Shown here: positions 23,401-32,780 of the stretch, one piece after another | Numbering within the stretch: the first letter of the stretch is position 1 | Layout: every line of letters starts with the position of its first letter | Assembly (NCBI RefSeq): GCF_026745355.1 | Contig: NC_079208.1 | Coordinates: 20,424,830 to 20,488,829 of the forward strand | DNA from: Beta vulgaris subsp. vulgaris | Lineage: Eukaryota > Streptophyta > Magnoliopsida > Caryophyllales > Amaranthaceae | Length of the DNA stretch: 64,000 bases | Direction of reading: 5' to 3' | Translations under genes and position numbers: made by a program | Notes under the pieces: generated by a model | What the model was told of the DNA's origin: nothing | Seen by the model: only the letters and a program-made list of their open reading frames with translations | Database searches by the model: none

Positions 23401-23940
23401 ATGCGGATGCATCTGAACCTGCTGGCATCTGGCAAATAGCAGTTCACGGCTCAACGGCACAAACAAGAGCAGGGGACGGCGTAGTAATGATGTCCCGAGA
23501 AGGGGAGATTTTTTAGTATGCCATCCGTTTTGGCTTCAAGGCTTCTAATAATGTGGCAGAATAAGAAGCAGCCCGGCCGGAATAAGCCTGAGGATTGCAG
23601 CAGGTGCCAAGAGGATTCTGCTGATGACTGACTCCCAGCTGGTATCGAGTCAGGTAGAGGGCACCTAGGAACCTCGAGTGCCCATCATGCAAAAATACCT
23701 GAGTAAGGTCAAAAGCATGACGTTAAGATTGCTGAGCTTCAAAGTGAAACTGGTACCAGGGACAGAGAACATGGCGGCCGACGCCATGTCCGAACTGGCT
23801 AACTCAAGTACCAGCGACATGAAGTAGAGCGTCATGATCGAGACACTGTCAGAGAGAAATGTTGACACTTCCCCATCTGCATTTAGCACCGTCAGCCAAG
23901 GAATGGAATGGTATGGTGATATAATGGCCTACAAACTAAC
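23401..23940 (+). pseudogene. Second (archaeal-like) RNase H of the Tat element, truncated
   Basis: IWQIAVHGSTAQTRAGDGVV, then AIRFGFKASNNVAE and LLMTDSQLVSSQVEG follow the pattern of the additional RNase H known in Tat-lineage elements. The expected VDGSS is changed to VHGST, losing the first catalytic Asp, and at least three stops occur. The element breaks off at the Copia fragment soon after, with no integrase. Confidence 0.7.
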
Positions 23941-23943
23941 ACT

Positions 23944-24376
23944 CTACAGTGCTTTGCTTTGAGCTCTTCCAGCTCACTACTCCTCTATTTAGACGGAAGA
24001 CATACCCTGATTGAGAGCAGTAATCATCTCTGTCGGTTTGGAAACTTGCATCCGTATATCCTTAAACAACCAACTCACTTTGTCCCCCCATAGACTAAGA
24101 ACATACATTTAGTCTTCAAGTACTTAAGGATGCTCTTAGTTGCAGTCCAATGTGCTTCTCTTGGATTTGCTTGGAACCTGCTGCACATGCCCAAGGCAAA
24201 TGCAACACCAGGGTAAGTACTTATCATGGTGTACATGATGGATCCTCTAGCCGAAGCATAAGGAATACTACTCATTCGCTTTAACTCATCAGGCTCAGTC
24301 GGGCACTGATGCTTGCTAAGTGATATGCCATGTGACATGGGAACAAGACCTCTCTTCGAGTTTTCCATATTGAACC
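23944..24376 (-). pseudogene. Copia fragment, left part (RT end)
   Basis: Near-copy of 4436-4870 of the first Copia element, including MENSKRGLVPMSHGISLSK and IPYASARGSIMYTMISTYPG. It joins without loss to 33563-34104 once the CRM insertion is removed. It is truncated on the left at the Tat junction, before the rest of RNase H. Confidence 0.9.
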
Positions 24377-25158
24377 TGATGTGTAACGTGGAGAAGTAAT
24401 CTCACACCTCACAACTCGAAAGATAATGAATCAAAGAAGAATACTCTATTCTTTGAAACGTTTAGTTAAGTTTCAAGAACTCGGTTCTTGACCCTATACT
24501 AAGGCTTTAAAATCTGTCAGTATTGGATTACTCACAACACTCACAAACTCTTCGAAGATTTGCTTGGAAACTCACAAGAAATCCCTCGGCAATTCCATCA
24601 AACAAGCAAACAAACTAGTTGCCAATTTGATGCATAAACTTTCTTTAAACTCTTGATATTATTTCGTGTCTAAAATAATGTACAATCTAAGCCATTGATA
24701 GGAAAATAACATAAGCCTAATTAGGCTTAGAACACGTCTCTAAGTCCTAGACTCCTAAAACGATTGAGTCACGTAAAATCCACCGTTTTAAGTACGTAGG
24801 CAAAACCATGACCCGTAAGACTCCAAACACAACAAAGACTCTAAAGACTACTAATCCAACATGGATTAGTATTCTCCTAACATAACTAGGAGACTAAGTA
24901 GTAACTTCTCCTAACAGAACTAGGAGACTAATACTACAACTTATAGTACAACTTCCCACGTCGAAATCTTTTCCTTGGCACAGTGTTTAGCACTGTATGT
25001 CCGACAGTGGTTGACACTGTATTGTGACCACCATGCACACCCTTGCAACTTCCAAACTCGGACCATGTGCTTCACTAAACCTTCCTTGGCTGTCCCTCAT
25101 ACCTTTAGCAAGCAACACCTCATGATCATCACTTGATGAGCTACTAGCAACCTCATCA
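24377..25158 (-). repeat. 3' LTR of the CRM-like element
   Basis: Direct partner of 32781-33562. The TATA region seen in the other LTR is altered here (CCATTGATAGG instead of CTATTTATAGG near 24693). Confidence 0.92.
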
Positions 25159-25229
25159 TTCCCTCCTTCTTGAGAAGGAATTGCCCTCAATTCCGCTAGG
25201 TCATCATCCCCTAGATAAGGTGATAAATC
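24987..25229 (-). pseudogene. CRM integrase C-terminal extension reaching into the LTR
   Basis: After a single stop at 25230-25232, the same frame continues DLSPYLGDDDLAELRAIPSQ and runs through the PPT into the 3' LTR until 24987. The DLSP-Y-GDD block follows the GPY/F module in CRM-type integrases, whose tail is thought to guide insertion into centromeric chromatin. One nonsense codon separates the tail from the rest. Confidence 0.7.
25159..25172 (-). other. Polypurine tract of the CRM-like element
   Basis: The minus strand reads CAAGAAGGAGGGAA directly before the 3' LTR. It also lies inside the pol reading frame. Confidence 0.85.
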
Positions 25230-26259
25230 TCATACATTGAAACTTGCGGAGAAATTGCCAAACTCACTAGGTAGCTCAAGCTTGTAAGCACCCTCACCTA
25301 GCCTTCTTTCAACCACAAAAGGCCCTTCAGCTCGTGGCATGAGCTTGTGTTTTCTCTTCCCTGGAAACCTTTCCTTCCTTAGATGTAGCCATACTAGATC
25401 CGCTGGTTGAAATTCATGATGCCTTCGATTCTTATTAGCCCTCTTCTTAAAAGCCTCGTTCATTTTCTCTATTGTGACTCGAACTTGCTTGTGTAGTTTA
25501 AGCATGTTAGCAGCATGTTCCCTTGCTTCCTTGTGTACATACTCATCCTTAGGTAAAGCAATGAGATCAATAGGCACATATGGATTCACCCCATAAACCA
25601 CCTCAAATGGGTTATACTTTGTAGTGCTTGTAGATGTTCGATTATATGCAAACTCAGCATGACTAAGTTTGATATCCCAATCCTTACTAGTCTTGCTCAC
25701 CAACCCTCGTAGCAACACCCCAAGTGTCCTATTTGTAACTTCAGTTTGCCCATCTGTTTGTGGATGATGAGATGTGCTAAACAACTTTGTTCCCAATAGT
25801 CTCCATAATGTACGCCAAAAATAGCTGAGGAACTTGTTATCCCTATCCGAGACTATAGATCTAGGAACCCCATGTAGCTTCACAATTTCCCTAAAGTACA
25901 ATCCAGCCACATTGATTGCATCATCCACCTTGTGACATGGTATGAAATGAGCCATCTTTGAGAAGCGATCCACTACCACCATAATAGCATCCTTACCCCT
26001 TTGAGTGCGAGGCAATGCCACCAAAAAGTCCATGCTCACATCCTCCTTAGGCCTCTCTGGAACTAGTAGTGGTGTATATAGTCCCTTCTCGAAGGTACTC
26101 TTGGCTACTTGACACACACAACACTGCAACTTGGACATCCCCTAGCATGCGTGGCCAAAAGAAATTCCATGAAGCAAATCCAAGGTTTTGTGCACTCCAA
26201 AGTGTCCAGCCAAACCTCCTCCATGCGCCTATTTCACTAATAGACCCCTTATAGCACAC
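25230..26259 (-). pseudogene. CRM-like integrase (core readable)
   Basis: A 302-codon frame (26138-25230) carries DFLVALPRTQRGKDAIMVVV-D, SDRDNKF and HPQTDGQTEVTNRTL: the full DDE triad. The GPY/F module follows (LMPRAEGPFVVERR and AYKLELP). The Arg-Lys-Glu-Arg-Phe-Pro...Leu-Met-Pro-Arg pattern is typical of CRM. The N-terminal zinc finger (26047-26259) is frameshifted and only its CCVCQ end is clear. Integrase joins the cDNA to chromosomal DNA. The N-terminal shift and the stop at 25230 disable it. Confidence 0.9.
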
Positions 26260-27111
26260 TTAGGTATGCACAACTTATTTTCTTTGAACAAGTACCGCTC
26301 ATTCACCATGTAGACTCCGTGTGGCCCCTTCGAGCACTCCTTGAACAACTCTTTAAAATCTGGATCCTCCACATAATACTCCTTTATTATCTCGAATCCA
26401 AGGATTCTAGAATCAAGTAGTGTCAATAGGTTATACCTCCTAGATAATGCATCCGCCACAATATTGGCCTTCCCTGCCTTGTACTTAGCCACAAAGTTAA
26501 AAGATTGCATGAACTCCACCCACTTTGCGTGCCTGGCACTGAGCTTATGTTGTCCATGAATGTATTTTGAAGGACTCATGATCCGAATGCGAAATAAATG
26601 CTTGGGGACGCAACTAATGACTCCAATGATCCAAAGCTCTCACCATAGCATAGAACTCCTTATCATAAGTCGAATAGTTTAACTTTCCCCCTCCAAGCTT
26701 CTCACTAAAGTAGGCAATGGGACGCCCTTCTTGTATCAACACAGCCCCAATTCCCTTGCCACTTGCATCACATTCTACCTCAAAGGGCTTAGTGAAATCT
26801 GGTAATGCTAAGATAGGTGCACTACACATTTTACTCTTCACCTCTTCAAACGCCTCTTGAGCTTGTTTGGTCCATTCAAATCCTCCTCTCTTAGTACATT
26901 CAGTGACGGGAGCCAACAATGTACTAAAGTTCTTAATGATCCTCCTATAGAATGAAGATAAGCCATGGAAAGACCTTACTTCCGTCAATGTCTTTGGAAT
27001 AGGCCATGACTTAATAGCTTCAACTTTAGATGGATCCACCTTGATGCCATGATCCGTCACAATGTAGCCAAGGAAACTAATTTCTCCTTGCATAAAGGTG
27101 CACTTCTCCAT
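26229..27111 (-). pseudogene. CRM-like RT thumb and RNase H
   Basis: The frame 27111-26614 runs from [18 protein letters not shown] through [20 protein letters not shown] to the RNase H start [20 protein letters not shown] and [18 protein letters not shown]. After a frameshift, 26579-26229 has HGQHKLSARHAKWVEFMQSF and ANIVADALSRR, the end of RNase H. The key Asp and Glu residues are visible. Confidence 0.88.
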
Positions 27112-27132
27112 CTTCCCAAAAAGCTTCCGTTT

Positions 27133-27984
27133 TTATAGGACCTCAAATAACTCCCTTAGGTGCTTCAAATGTGTAACCTCGTCTCTACTATACACCAAGA
27201 TGTCATCCAAGTATACCACAATAAACCTCCCCAAAAAGGGCCTAAGTACTTCATTCATTAGCCTCATGAAGGTACTTGGCGCATTAGTGAGCCCAAATGG
27301 CATCACTAACCATTCATACAACCCATGCTTAGTTTTGAACGCCGTCTTCTATTCATCCCCTTCCCTCATCCTTATTTGGTGATAACCACTCCTAAGGTCT
27401 ACCTTGGAAAATAATTTGGCGCCACACAACTCATTAAGCATGTCATCTAGCCTCGGGATTGGAAACCTATATTTGATAATAATATTATTCACTACCCTAC
27501 TATCAATACACATTCTCCATGTTCCATCCTTCTTAGGCACCAACAATATAGGCACAGCACAAGGGCTCATGCTCTCCTTCATGTATCCCCTCTCCATTAA
27601 CTCCCCTATCTGCCTTTGCAACTCCTTAGTCTCATCTGGATTTGCCCTATATGAAGGTTTGTTTGGGATAGGTGCCCCTGGTATGAGGTCTATTTGATGT
27701 TCAATCCCACATATTGGTGGTAATCCAGGTGGTAAATCCTTCGGAAAAACATCCTCAAACACCAACAATAACTTGGCCAGTTTAGGACTCTTGCTCGTTA
27801 ACCCTTCCACCACTTCCTTGCTAAATAGCATGTAACAAGGTTCGCCTTCATCAATCTCCCTCTCCATCACCTTTCTTCCTACCAAAAGAGTCTCCTTTGG
27901 TTTGCTTGTTGTAGGAGGTTTGTGTCTTGTAGGAGGTAAAGTAATCAATTCCTTTTTCACTCCATCCTTCCTAATGGTGTACAC
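27133..27984 (-). pseudogene. CRM-like reverse transcriptase (N-terminal and palm)
   Basis: The frame 27984-27349 starts in the protease-RT linker (PPTRHKPPTTSKPKETLLVG), then FEDVFPKDLPPGLPPI and WRMCIDSRVVNNIIIKYRFP through [19 protein letters not shown] stop at about 27350 is followed by [15 protein letters not shown] and [12 protein letters not shown] with the YLDD catalytic box (27321-27133). A second break occurs before 27111. The frame runs right up to the CACTA insertion site. Confidence 0.9.
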
Positions 27985-28002
27985 ATTAGTTACCCACTAG
28001 GG

Positions 28003-28255
28003 AAAAAAAACAGAAGGGCTGCGCTTTTGACAAAAGCGCAGCCCTATGTTTGAAAGGCTGCGCATTTTTGGAAAAGCGCAGCCCTACAAATAAGAAGGGC
28101 TGCGCTTTTTCAAAAAAGTGCAGCCCTTCAATTGGAAGGGTTGCGCCTTTCAAAAAAGCGCAGCCCTTCCCAGTGTGAAGGGCTGCGCTTTTTAATAGGC
28201 GTAGCCCTTCTCAAAGTAGGGCTGCGCTTTTTTAAAACTAGCGCAGCCCAACTAG
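28003..28255. repeat. CACTA left subterminal repeats
   Basis: Multiple copies of AAGGGCTGCGCTTTT and its reverse complement, back to back, each pair able to fold into a hairpin. Subterminal arrays of this kind bind the transposase in CACTA elements. These are presumably such sites. Confidence 0.85.
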
Positions 28256-28680
28256 CTGTTGCTTTTTTTTTCGATATTTCCTATGCGCGCGCCTTACTCT
28301 TTCATTCCCACTTTCCCTCTTTCACTTCTTACCCCAAATTGTGCGAAAAACCGAGTGCCACCACCACCACCTTGCGAGCCCTAATTTGAGACACCACCAC
28401 CCACATTGCTCCACCACTACCACCACCACCACCACATTTCTTCTCCACCACTGCCGCCCACCATAATTGCTTCTCCACCATCACCTTGCGCGCCACCCAT
28501 TTCTTCCATTTCTTCTCCACCACATTGTGGGTCCGCCACCACCTTGCGCGCCACCCACATTGCGCAACGCAACCCTTCTCTTCTCTTCTCTTCTCTTCTC
28601 TTCTCTTCTCTTCTCTTCTCCACCATCACCACTACTCTTCTCTTCTATTCTCATTTCTTCTCCACCATTTGAGTGGTTAA
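28256..28680 (+). other. CACTA interior, CCACCA-rich segment
   Basis: CCA/CAC-rich, imperfectly repetitive sequence with frames open on both strands because of composition. It includes the perfect (TTCTC)9 run at 28576-28620. No protein motif is seen. Confidence 0.6.
28576..28620 (+). repeat. (TTCTC)9 microsatellite
   Basis: Nine uninterrupted TTCTC units inside the CACTA element. Confidence 0.9.
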
Positions 28681-29190
28681 TTAGGTATGAATTAATTTTG
28701 TTTTTAAGTTACTTTTGTTTTTCTTAGTTGAATTAAATGATTAATGTGCAATGTGGGTTTTGTCAATTGTAGGAAGAAGAGGCTAAGGAAGGCAAATAAA
28801 GTCCCAAGTAGCTCTTTTCTCTTCATTTCTCGTCTTTGGTGTTAAGAGATAACTAATAGATAGTTTAACATGTAAACAAAGTTGATAATTTATTGAATGT
28901 ATATGTATTTCCTATAATGTATATATATATTATTTGTTGATATGAGATTGTATGAAAACGCAATGTGATTTAGCTATATATATGAAAATATATACCTACT
29001 TGTTTGAATCATCATCATATATGCCTAGATACTCGTTCAAGACTTACTCGTTAGGAGTAAGTCTTGAATAGTCCCCGGTTTGGGACAGTTCTTGGACGTT
29101 TGATCTCACTTAGGTGGTGAATGTGTGTCTTCTTTTCAAATCTGAGGAAAATCTTGGCTTATCGTTTCGCTACATTGTTCTCTGGGTACA
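28681..29190 (+). other. CACTA interior between microsatellite and Ulp1 piece
   Basis: AT-rich sequence with short TATATA tracts and the perfect hairpin at 29036-29068. A possible acceptor site ATTGTAG followed by a GAAGAAGAGGCTAAGGAAGG stretch near 28770 might be a small exon. There is no recognisable domain. Confidence 0.45.
29036..29068. repeat. Perfect 14-bp stem hairpin
   Basis: TTCAAGACTTACTC at 29036-29049 and its exact reverse complement at 29055-29068, with a five-base loop (GTTAG). Confidence 0.85.
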
Positions 29191-29206
29191 TATGTAGATA
29201 AGCAAT

Positions 29207-29303
29207 TATCTACATTGTGTACTTGGAGAACTGTAGGGATTACGGCATGAGGTTCATGCTCGATATCGTCAACTATTGCAGAGATGTTGGTGATCTTCGA
29301 AAG
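29207..29303 (+). pseudogene. Ulp1-like protease, exon-like piece 1
   Basis: One frame gives YIVYLENCRDYGMRFMLDIV followed by NYCRDVGDLRK, ending exactly at a GTATGT donor (29304). The pattern fits the catalytic-Cys segment of C48/Ulp1-family proteases (usually xDCGxYxMRxM). Here the Cys is kept but the usual Gly is Arg. Ulp1-like genes are known passengers or parts of plant CACTA and Mutator-like elements. A stop just upstream (TAA near 29201) shows that the 5' part is lost or mis-spliced. The catalytic His and Asp lie upstream and are not found. Confidence 0.65.
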
Positions 29304-30232
29304 GTATGTAACTTTTAGGTTTCCAATTGTTGTTTGTTGCATTTCCGGCCTATTTTGACCTTTTAGGCCTCAAAATGTAGTTATGAAGTGATTTAACCTC
29401 AAATTCTCTTTGAACATGATTATATGAGGCATAATATAACTAGTATGTAGATTCTTAGGCTTGCATATGTTGTTGGTCGCATTTCGGGAACGAAAAGGCC
29501 ATTTCCGGCCTATTTTGGCCTATTTTGGCCTTTTCGCTCCCAAAATGTACTTATGAAGTGATTTATCCCCAAATTCTCTTTGAACATGATTATATGAGGC
29601 ATAATATAACTAGTATTTGGATTTTTAGGCTTGCATTTGTTGTTGGTGGCATTTGGGAACGAAAAGGCCATTTCCGGCCTATTTTGGCGTTTTCGCTCCC
29701 AAAATGTACTTATGGAGTGATTTAACCCCAAATTCTCTTTGACCATGATTATATGAGGCATAATATAACTAGTATGTAGATTCTTAGGCTTGCATATGTT
29801 GTTGCTTGCAGTTCGGGAACGAAAAGGCCATTTCCGGCCTATTTTGGCCTATTTTGGACTTTTCGCTCCCAAAATGTACTTATGAAGTGATTTAACCCTA
29901 AATTCTCTTTGAACATGATTATATGAGGCATAATATAACTAGTGTGTGGATTCTTAGGCTTGCATTTGTTGTTGGTTGCATTTTGGGAACGAAAATGTCA
30001 TTTCCGGCCTATTTTGGCCTTTTCGCTCCCAAAATGTACTTATGGAGTGATTTAACCCCAAATTCTCTTTGAACATGATTATATGAGATATATTATAACT
30101 AGTGTGTATACTTTTAGGCTTGCATTTGATTTTGATTGAATTTCGGGAAGGTATATGTCATTTTTAGAAGTACTAACTACGGTAAAATGATGAATTCTTA
30201 TATATGTGTTTATTCCTTGGTTGTTTTGCAAG
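29304..30232 (+). other. Predicted intron filled with a tandem array
   Basis: Begins GTATGTAAC and ends TTTTGCAAG, good plant donor and acceptor sites. The flanking pieces join in one frame. Most of its length is the tandem array described separately. Confidence 0.55.
29330..30170 (+). repeat. Tandem array, about five units of 160-170 bp
   Basis: The block AAATTCTCTTTGAACATG recurs at 29401, 29571, 29730, 29900 and 30060 (spacing 170, 159, 170, 160). Each unit also holds ACGAAAAGGCCATTTCCGGC and TGTACTTATG words. The two unit lengths differ by one or no extra CTATTTTGGC segment. Confidence 0.9.
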
Positions 30233-30337
30233 GTTTATGCGAATTGCACACCACGTTTGAGGAACTTCACCAAAGAAGAAATTGATAAAGTTCGGGATAA
30301 GTTGGCGTCCCACATTACCGATGATTGCATAGGATGA
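30233..30337 (+). pseudogene. Ulp1-like protease, exon-like piece 2
   Basis: Directly after the acceptor AG (30231-30232), 34 codons run to a TGA at 30335: VYANCTPRLRNFTKEEIDKV then RDKLASHITDDCIG. The TKEEIDEVR-type helix is a frequent C-terminal end of Ulp1-like proteases in plant transposons. The frame is continuous with piece 1 across the predicted intron. Confidence 0.6.
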
Positions 30338-30469
30338 GATTTAGCTCGAATGTAAAAATTTCTATCAATCCTATGTACACTTTTTACATTATTAAATATA
30401 TATAAAGTTAATTATTGCCTTTCTCCACTTGTCATATATTATCGTATTTTAATTTGCGCTTTTTTTGTC

Positions 30470-30740
30470 CAATGGAGGTTTTGGGTGGGGGGGGTGGTGG
30501 GGGGGGGGTGGGCTATGGATGGGGGTGCAGGGGTGTGGCAGAGGGTGGGCTGGGAGGGGAGGCAGTGGGGTGGAGTGGGTTGTGGGGGTGTGCAGGGGGG
30601 TGGCAGGGGTGGGGCTGGGGTGGGCAGTGGGTGGGCTGGTGGGTGGGGCTGGGGTGGGCAGTGGGTGGGCTGGTGGGGTGGGCTGGGGGCTGGGGGCTGG
30701 GGGCTGGGGGCTGGGGGTGAGGGTTGTGTGTGCAGGTCTG
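30470..30740 (+). repeat. G-rich low-complexity tract
   Basis: Almost pure G with interspersed T and C (repeats of GGTGGGCTGG and GGGGCTG). Frames open on both strands here are composition artefacts. G-quadruplex formation on the plus strand is plausible. Confidence 0.85.
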
Positions 30741-30807
30741 GGTGTGTGCATGCAGGTGCAGAATTATAAAAAAAAAATAATAATAAAAAATAAATTAAAA
30801 AAATAGG

Positions 30808-31204
30808 AGAAGGGCTGCGCTAGTTCAAAAAAGCGCAGCCCTTTTATGATAGAAGGGTTGCGCTTTTTGAACTAGCGCAGCCCTTCTATGTAAGAAGGGT
30901 TGCGCTAGTTCCAAAAAGCGCAACCCTTCTATCATAGAAGGGCTGCCCTTTTATGAAAGAAGGGCTGCGCTAGTTCTAAAAAGCGCAGCCCTTCTATCAT
31001 AAAAGGGCTGCGCTTTTTAGAACTTGCGCAGCCCTTCTTACTTGAAGGGCTGCGCTTTTTGTAAACTAGCGCAGCCCTTCTTACTTGAAGGGCTGCGCTT
31101 GACTAGCGCAGCCCTACTTGAAAAGTGAAGGGCTGCTACTGAAAGGGCTGCTGTCAAAAAGCGCAGCCCTACATGCCATTTTCAGCGCAGCCCTTCTACT
31201 TTTT
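30808..31204. repeat. CACTA right subterminal repeats
   Basis: About ten alternating copies of GAAGGGCTGCGCT and AGCGCAGCCCTTC, arranged as adjacent inverted pairs with TAGTTC or AAAAA centres. They are inverted relative to the left array. Confidence 0.88.
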
Positions 31205-31217
31205 TCCACTAGTGACC

Positions 31218-31534
31218 CCATTGTGCTTCGATTGTCTATCATATTGCCACGGTCTCCCTAGAAGGATATGGCACGCATCCATCTTCAAGACATCACACAA
31301 AATTTCGTCCCTATAGGTCCCTATTCGGAACCCTGCTAATGCTTGTTTCCTCACTGGTGCTGCTCATCCAACACTTAGTTTGTAGGGACTAGGGTGTCGA
31401 GTGGTCTTTAGGCTCAACTTCTCCACCAACTCCTTAGATACAGCATTAGTCATACTCTCTCCATCAATAATCAAGTTGCACAATTCTCCATTCACCCTAC
31501 ACTTAGTTTGGAAGATATTCTCCCTTTGCTCCGG
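31218..31534 (-). pseudogene. CRM-like protease, upstream of the CACTA insertion
   Basis: Minus-strand frames give LIIDGESMTNAVSKELVEKL (active-site Asp-Gly; the usual third residue Gly is Glu) and then CHILLGRPWQYDRQSKHNG, the end of the Ty3 protease. The frame runs into the CACTA element and resumes at 27991 on the far side. Confidence 0.82.
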
Positions 31535-32640
31535 TTAATTGGATAGTTGAATATGCATGGCCCTTCTCAATATGAGACTTCTCTCCTCTTCTGGTCCACA
31601 CTTTTCGGCTTCTTCATCACTACTCTCCACTAGATCCACTTTCTCCTCAATCCTCTCGTCCTTTTCATCAGTGAAGGCTTGGATGCCTATGGCTTGGATC
31701 TCCATTATGGTGAGTGCCTTAGGGTTAGGACAATCCCTCTTAAGCTTGTAGTGGCCGTGTCCTTGACACTTGAAATTTGATCTTGGAAAGGTCACACCTC
31801 CACAGCCAATTTTTCCCTTTATCTCCTTCAAGTCCTCTAGGGTTAGGTGTTTTCACACTCGAACTCCCTTCTTTTGTTCCCCCATAGGTACCTTTGAACT
31901 TCGAACTACCACCCTTCTCATAGGTTGTAGCCCCTTTCTCCTTCTTCCTATACTTATCAAATTTCATGGCTAATTTGCATGCCTCGTCATAGGTGATGTA
32001 GGGATGTACTTCAACCTTTTCATATATGTCATTGTTAAGTCCTGCCAAAAACCGCCCCAACTTTTGCTCCTCCCTTTCCTCAACTCGCATACAGTGGCTA
32101 GTCTTTCGAACTCCTTGATGTAGTCTTCTACACTCCCAAACCCTTGCTTCAAAGTGCTCCACTTTACATACAGGTTTGTTTAAAGTTTGTAGGGACAAAC
32201 CTCCTCCTTAGGTGCGTTTAAAGCTTTGGCCAAGATTGAATCTTTCCTTTAACATCCCTCCTTCTTTGAGCTTGAACACCCTCCAACCAAATAGCAGCGT
32301 GTTTAGTTCGCTTTAACTTGGCAATTGAAAATTGTTTTTCATCCGGTGTCTCCCTATACTCAAAGAATCTTTCAATGGATCTCTCCCACTCCATGTATAA
32401 CTCAGGATCTAAAGTGCCATCAAAGTCATTGATGTCAATCTTCATCCCTCGATCACTCGCACCACCATCGTTCTTCCTCTCCTTGTCTTTGCCTAGCACA
32501 CTTACTGTTAACGTGGCCAAGACTTGTTGCATGGCTGCAAGTTGTTGCTGGAGCAACTCGTTAATCCTCTCTTGGTTGTTGTCTCCCTGATGGTCAAGTA
32601 TCAACCACCAAGAACCACCAAGATCCACCATGAAACACCA
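31535..32640 (-). pseudogene. CRM-like gag (frameshifted)
   Basis: The start at about 32631 gives MVDLGGSWWLILDHQGDNNQ, then a Gln-rich coiled stretch and DFDGTLDPELYMEWERSIER with FFEYRE, the Gag core of chromoviruses. After shifts, the 32198-31740 and 31831-31535 frames contain YITYDEACKLAMKFDKYRKK and a zinc knuckle remnant FKCQGHGHYKLKRDCPN, whose first Cys pair is incomplete. At least three frames are needed. Confidence 0.85.
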
Positions 32641-32766
32641 AGAACCAGCAAGAACCCCTCGAACATTGCTCGAAAAACTGCTCGAATACTCCTCGTACTT
32701 CTAGGCTCCTTCTTGGACCAAAATCACCAACTTTGGCACGTCCAAATTCCCCAAAGCCACACCTCT

Positions 32767-32778
32767 GCTCTGATACCA
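32767..32778 (-). other. CRM-like primer-binding site
   Basis: The minus strand reads TGGTATCAGAGC, a perfect 12-base tRNA-Met-type PBS, two bases from the 5' LTR. Confidence 0.92.
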
Positions 32779-32780
32779 AT

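Larger units (their letters stand above)
19240..23940 (+). mobile_element. Truncated Tat-lineage Ty3 retrotransposon
   Basis: A 5' LTR fragment, PBS, gag, protease, RT, RNase H and a second RNase H run left to right. Integrase and 3' LTR are missing. The sequence stops at a junction with a Copia fragment near 23940. Stops and frameshifts occur throughout. The gag motif WCKVFPSTLTGLGQTWFKSI and the duplicated RNase H support the Tat assignment. Confidence 0.82.
27995..31214 (+). mobile_element. Non-autonomous CACTA transposon with Ulp1-like remnant
   Basis: Termini are CACTAGGGAAAAAAAACAG on the left and, inverted, CACTAGTGGAAAAAAGTAG on the right. A 3-bp TSD ACC lies at 27992-27994 and 31215-31217. 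Removing it restores one protease/linker reading frame of the host CRM element, which proves the boundaries. Both ends carry dense AAGGGCTGCGC inverted repeats. The interior has no recognisable CACTA transposase. It contains a (TTCTC)9 microsatellite, a hairpin, two exon-like pieces of a Ulp1-type protease, a tandem repeat array and a G-rich tract. Plus orientation is taken from the Ulp1 pieces. Confidence 0.92.

Noticed and set aside
28132..28727. Several open frames in the CACTA interior
   Set aside because: They follow CCA and TTCTC repeats on both strands; composition artefacts.
30415..30806. Long open frames on both strands in the G-rich tract
   Set aside because: Gly/Trp-rich or Pro/His-rich products on opposite strands arise from base composition; no domain or start context.
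28003..31204. CRISPR-like array
   Set aside because: Units alternate in orientation and have no regular unique spacers; termini and TSD show a CACTA transposon.
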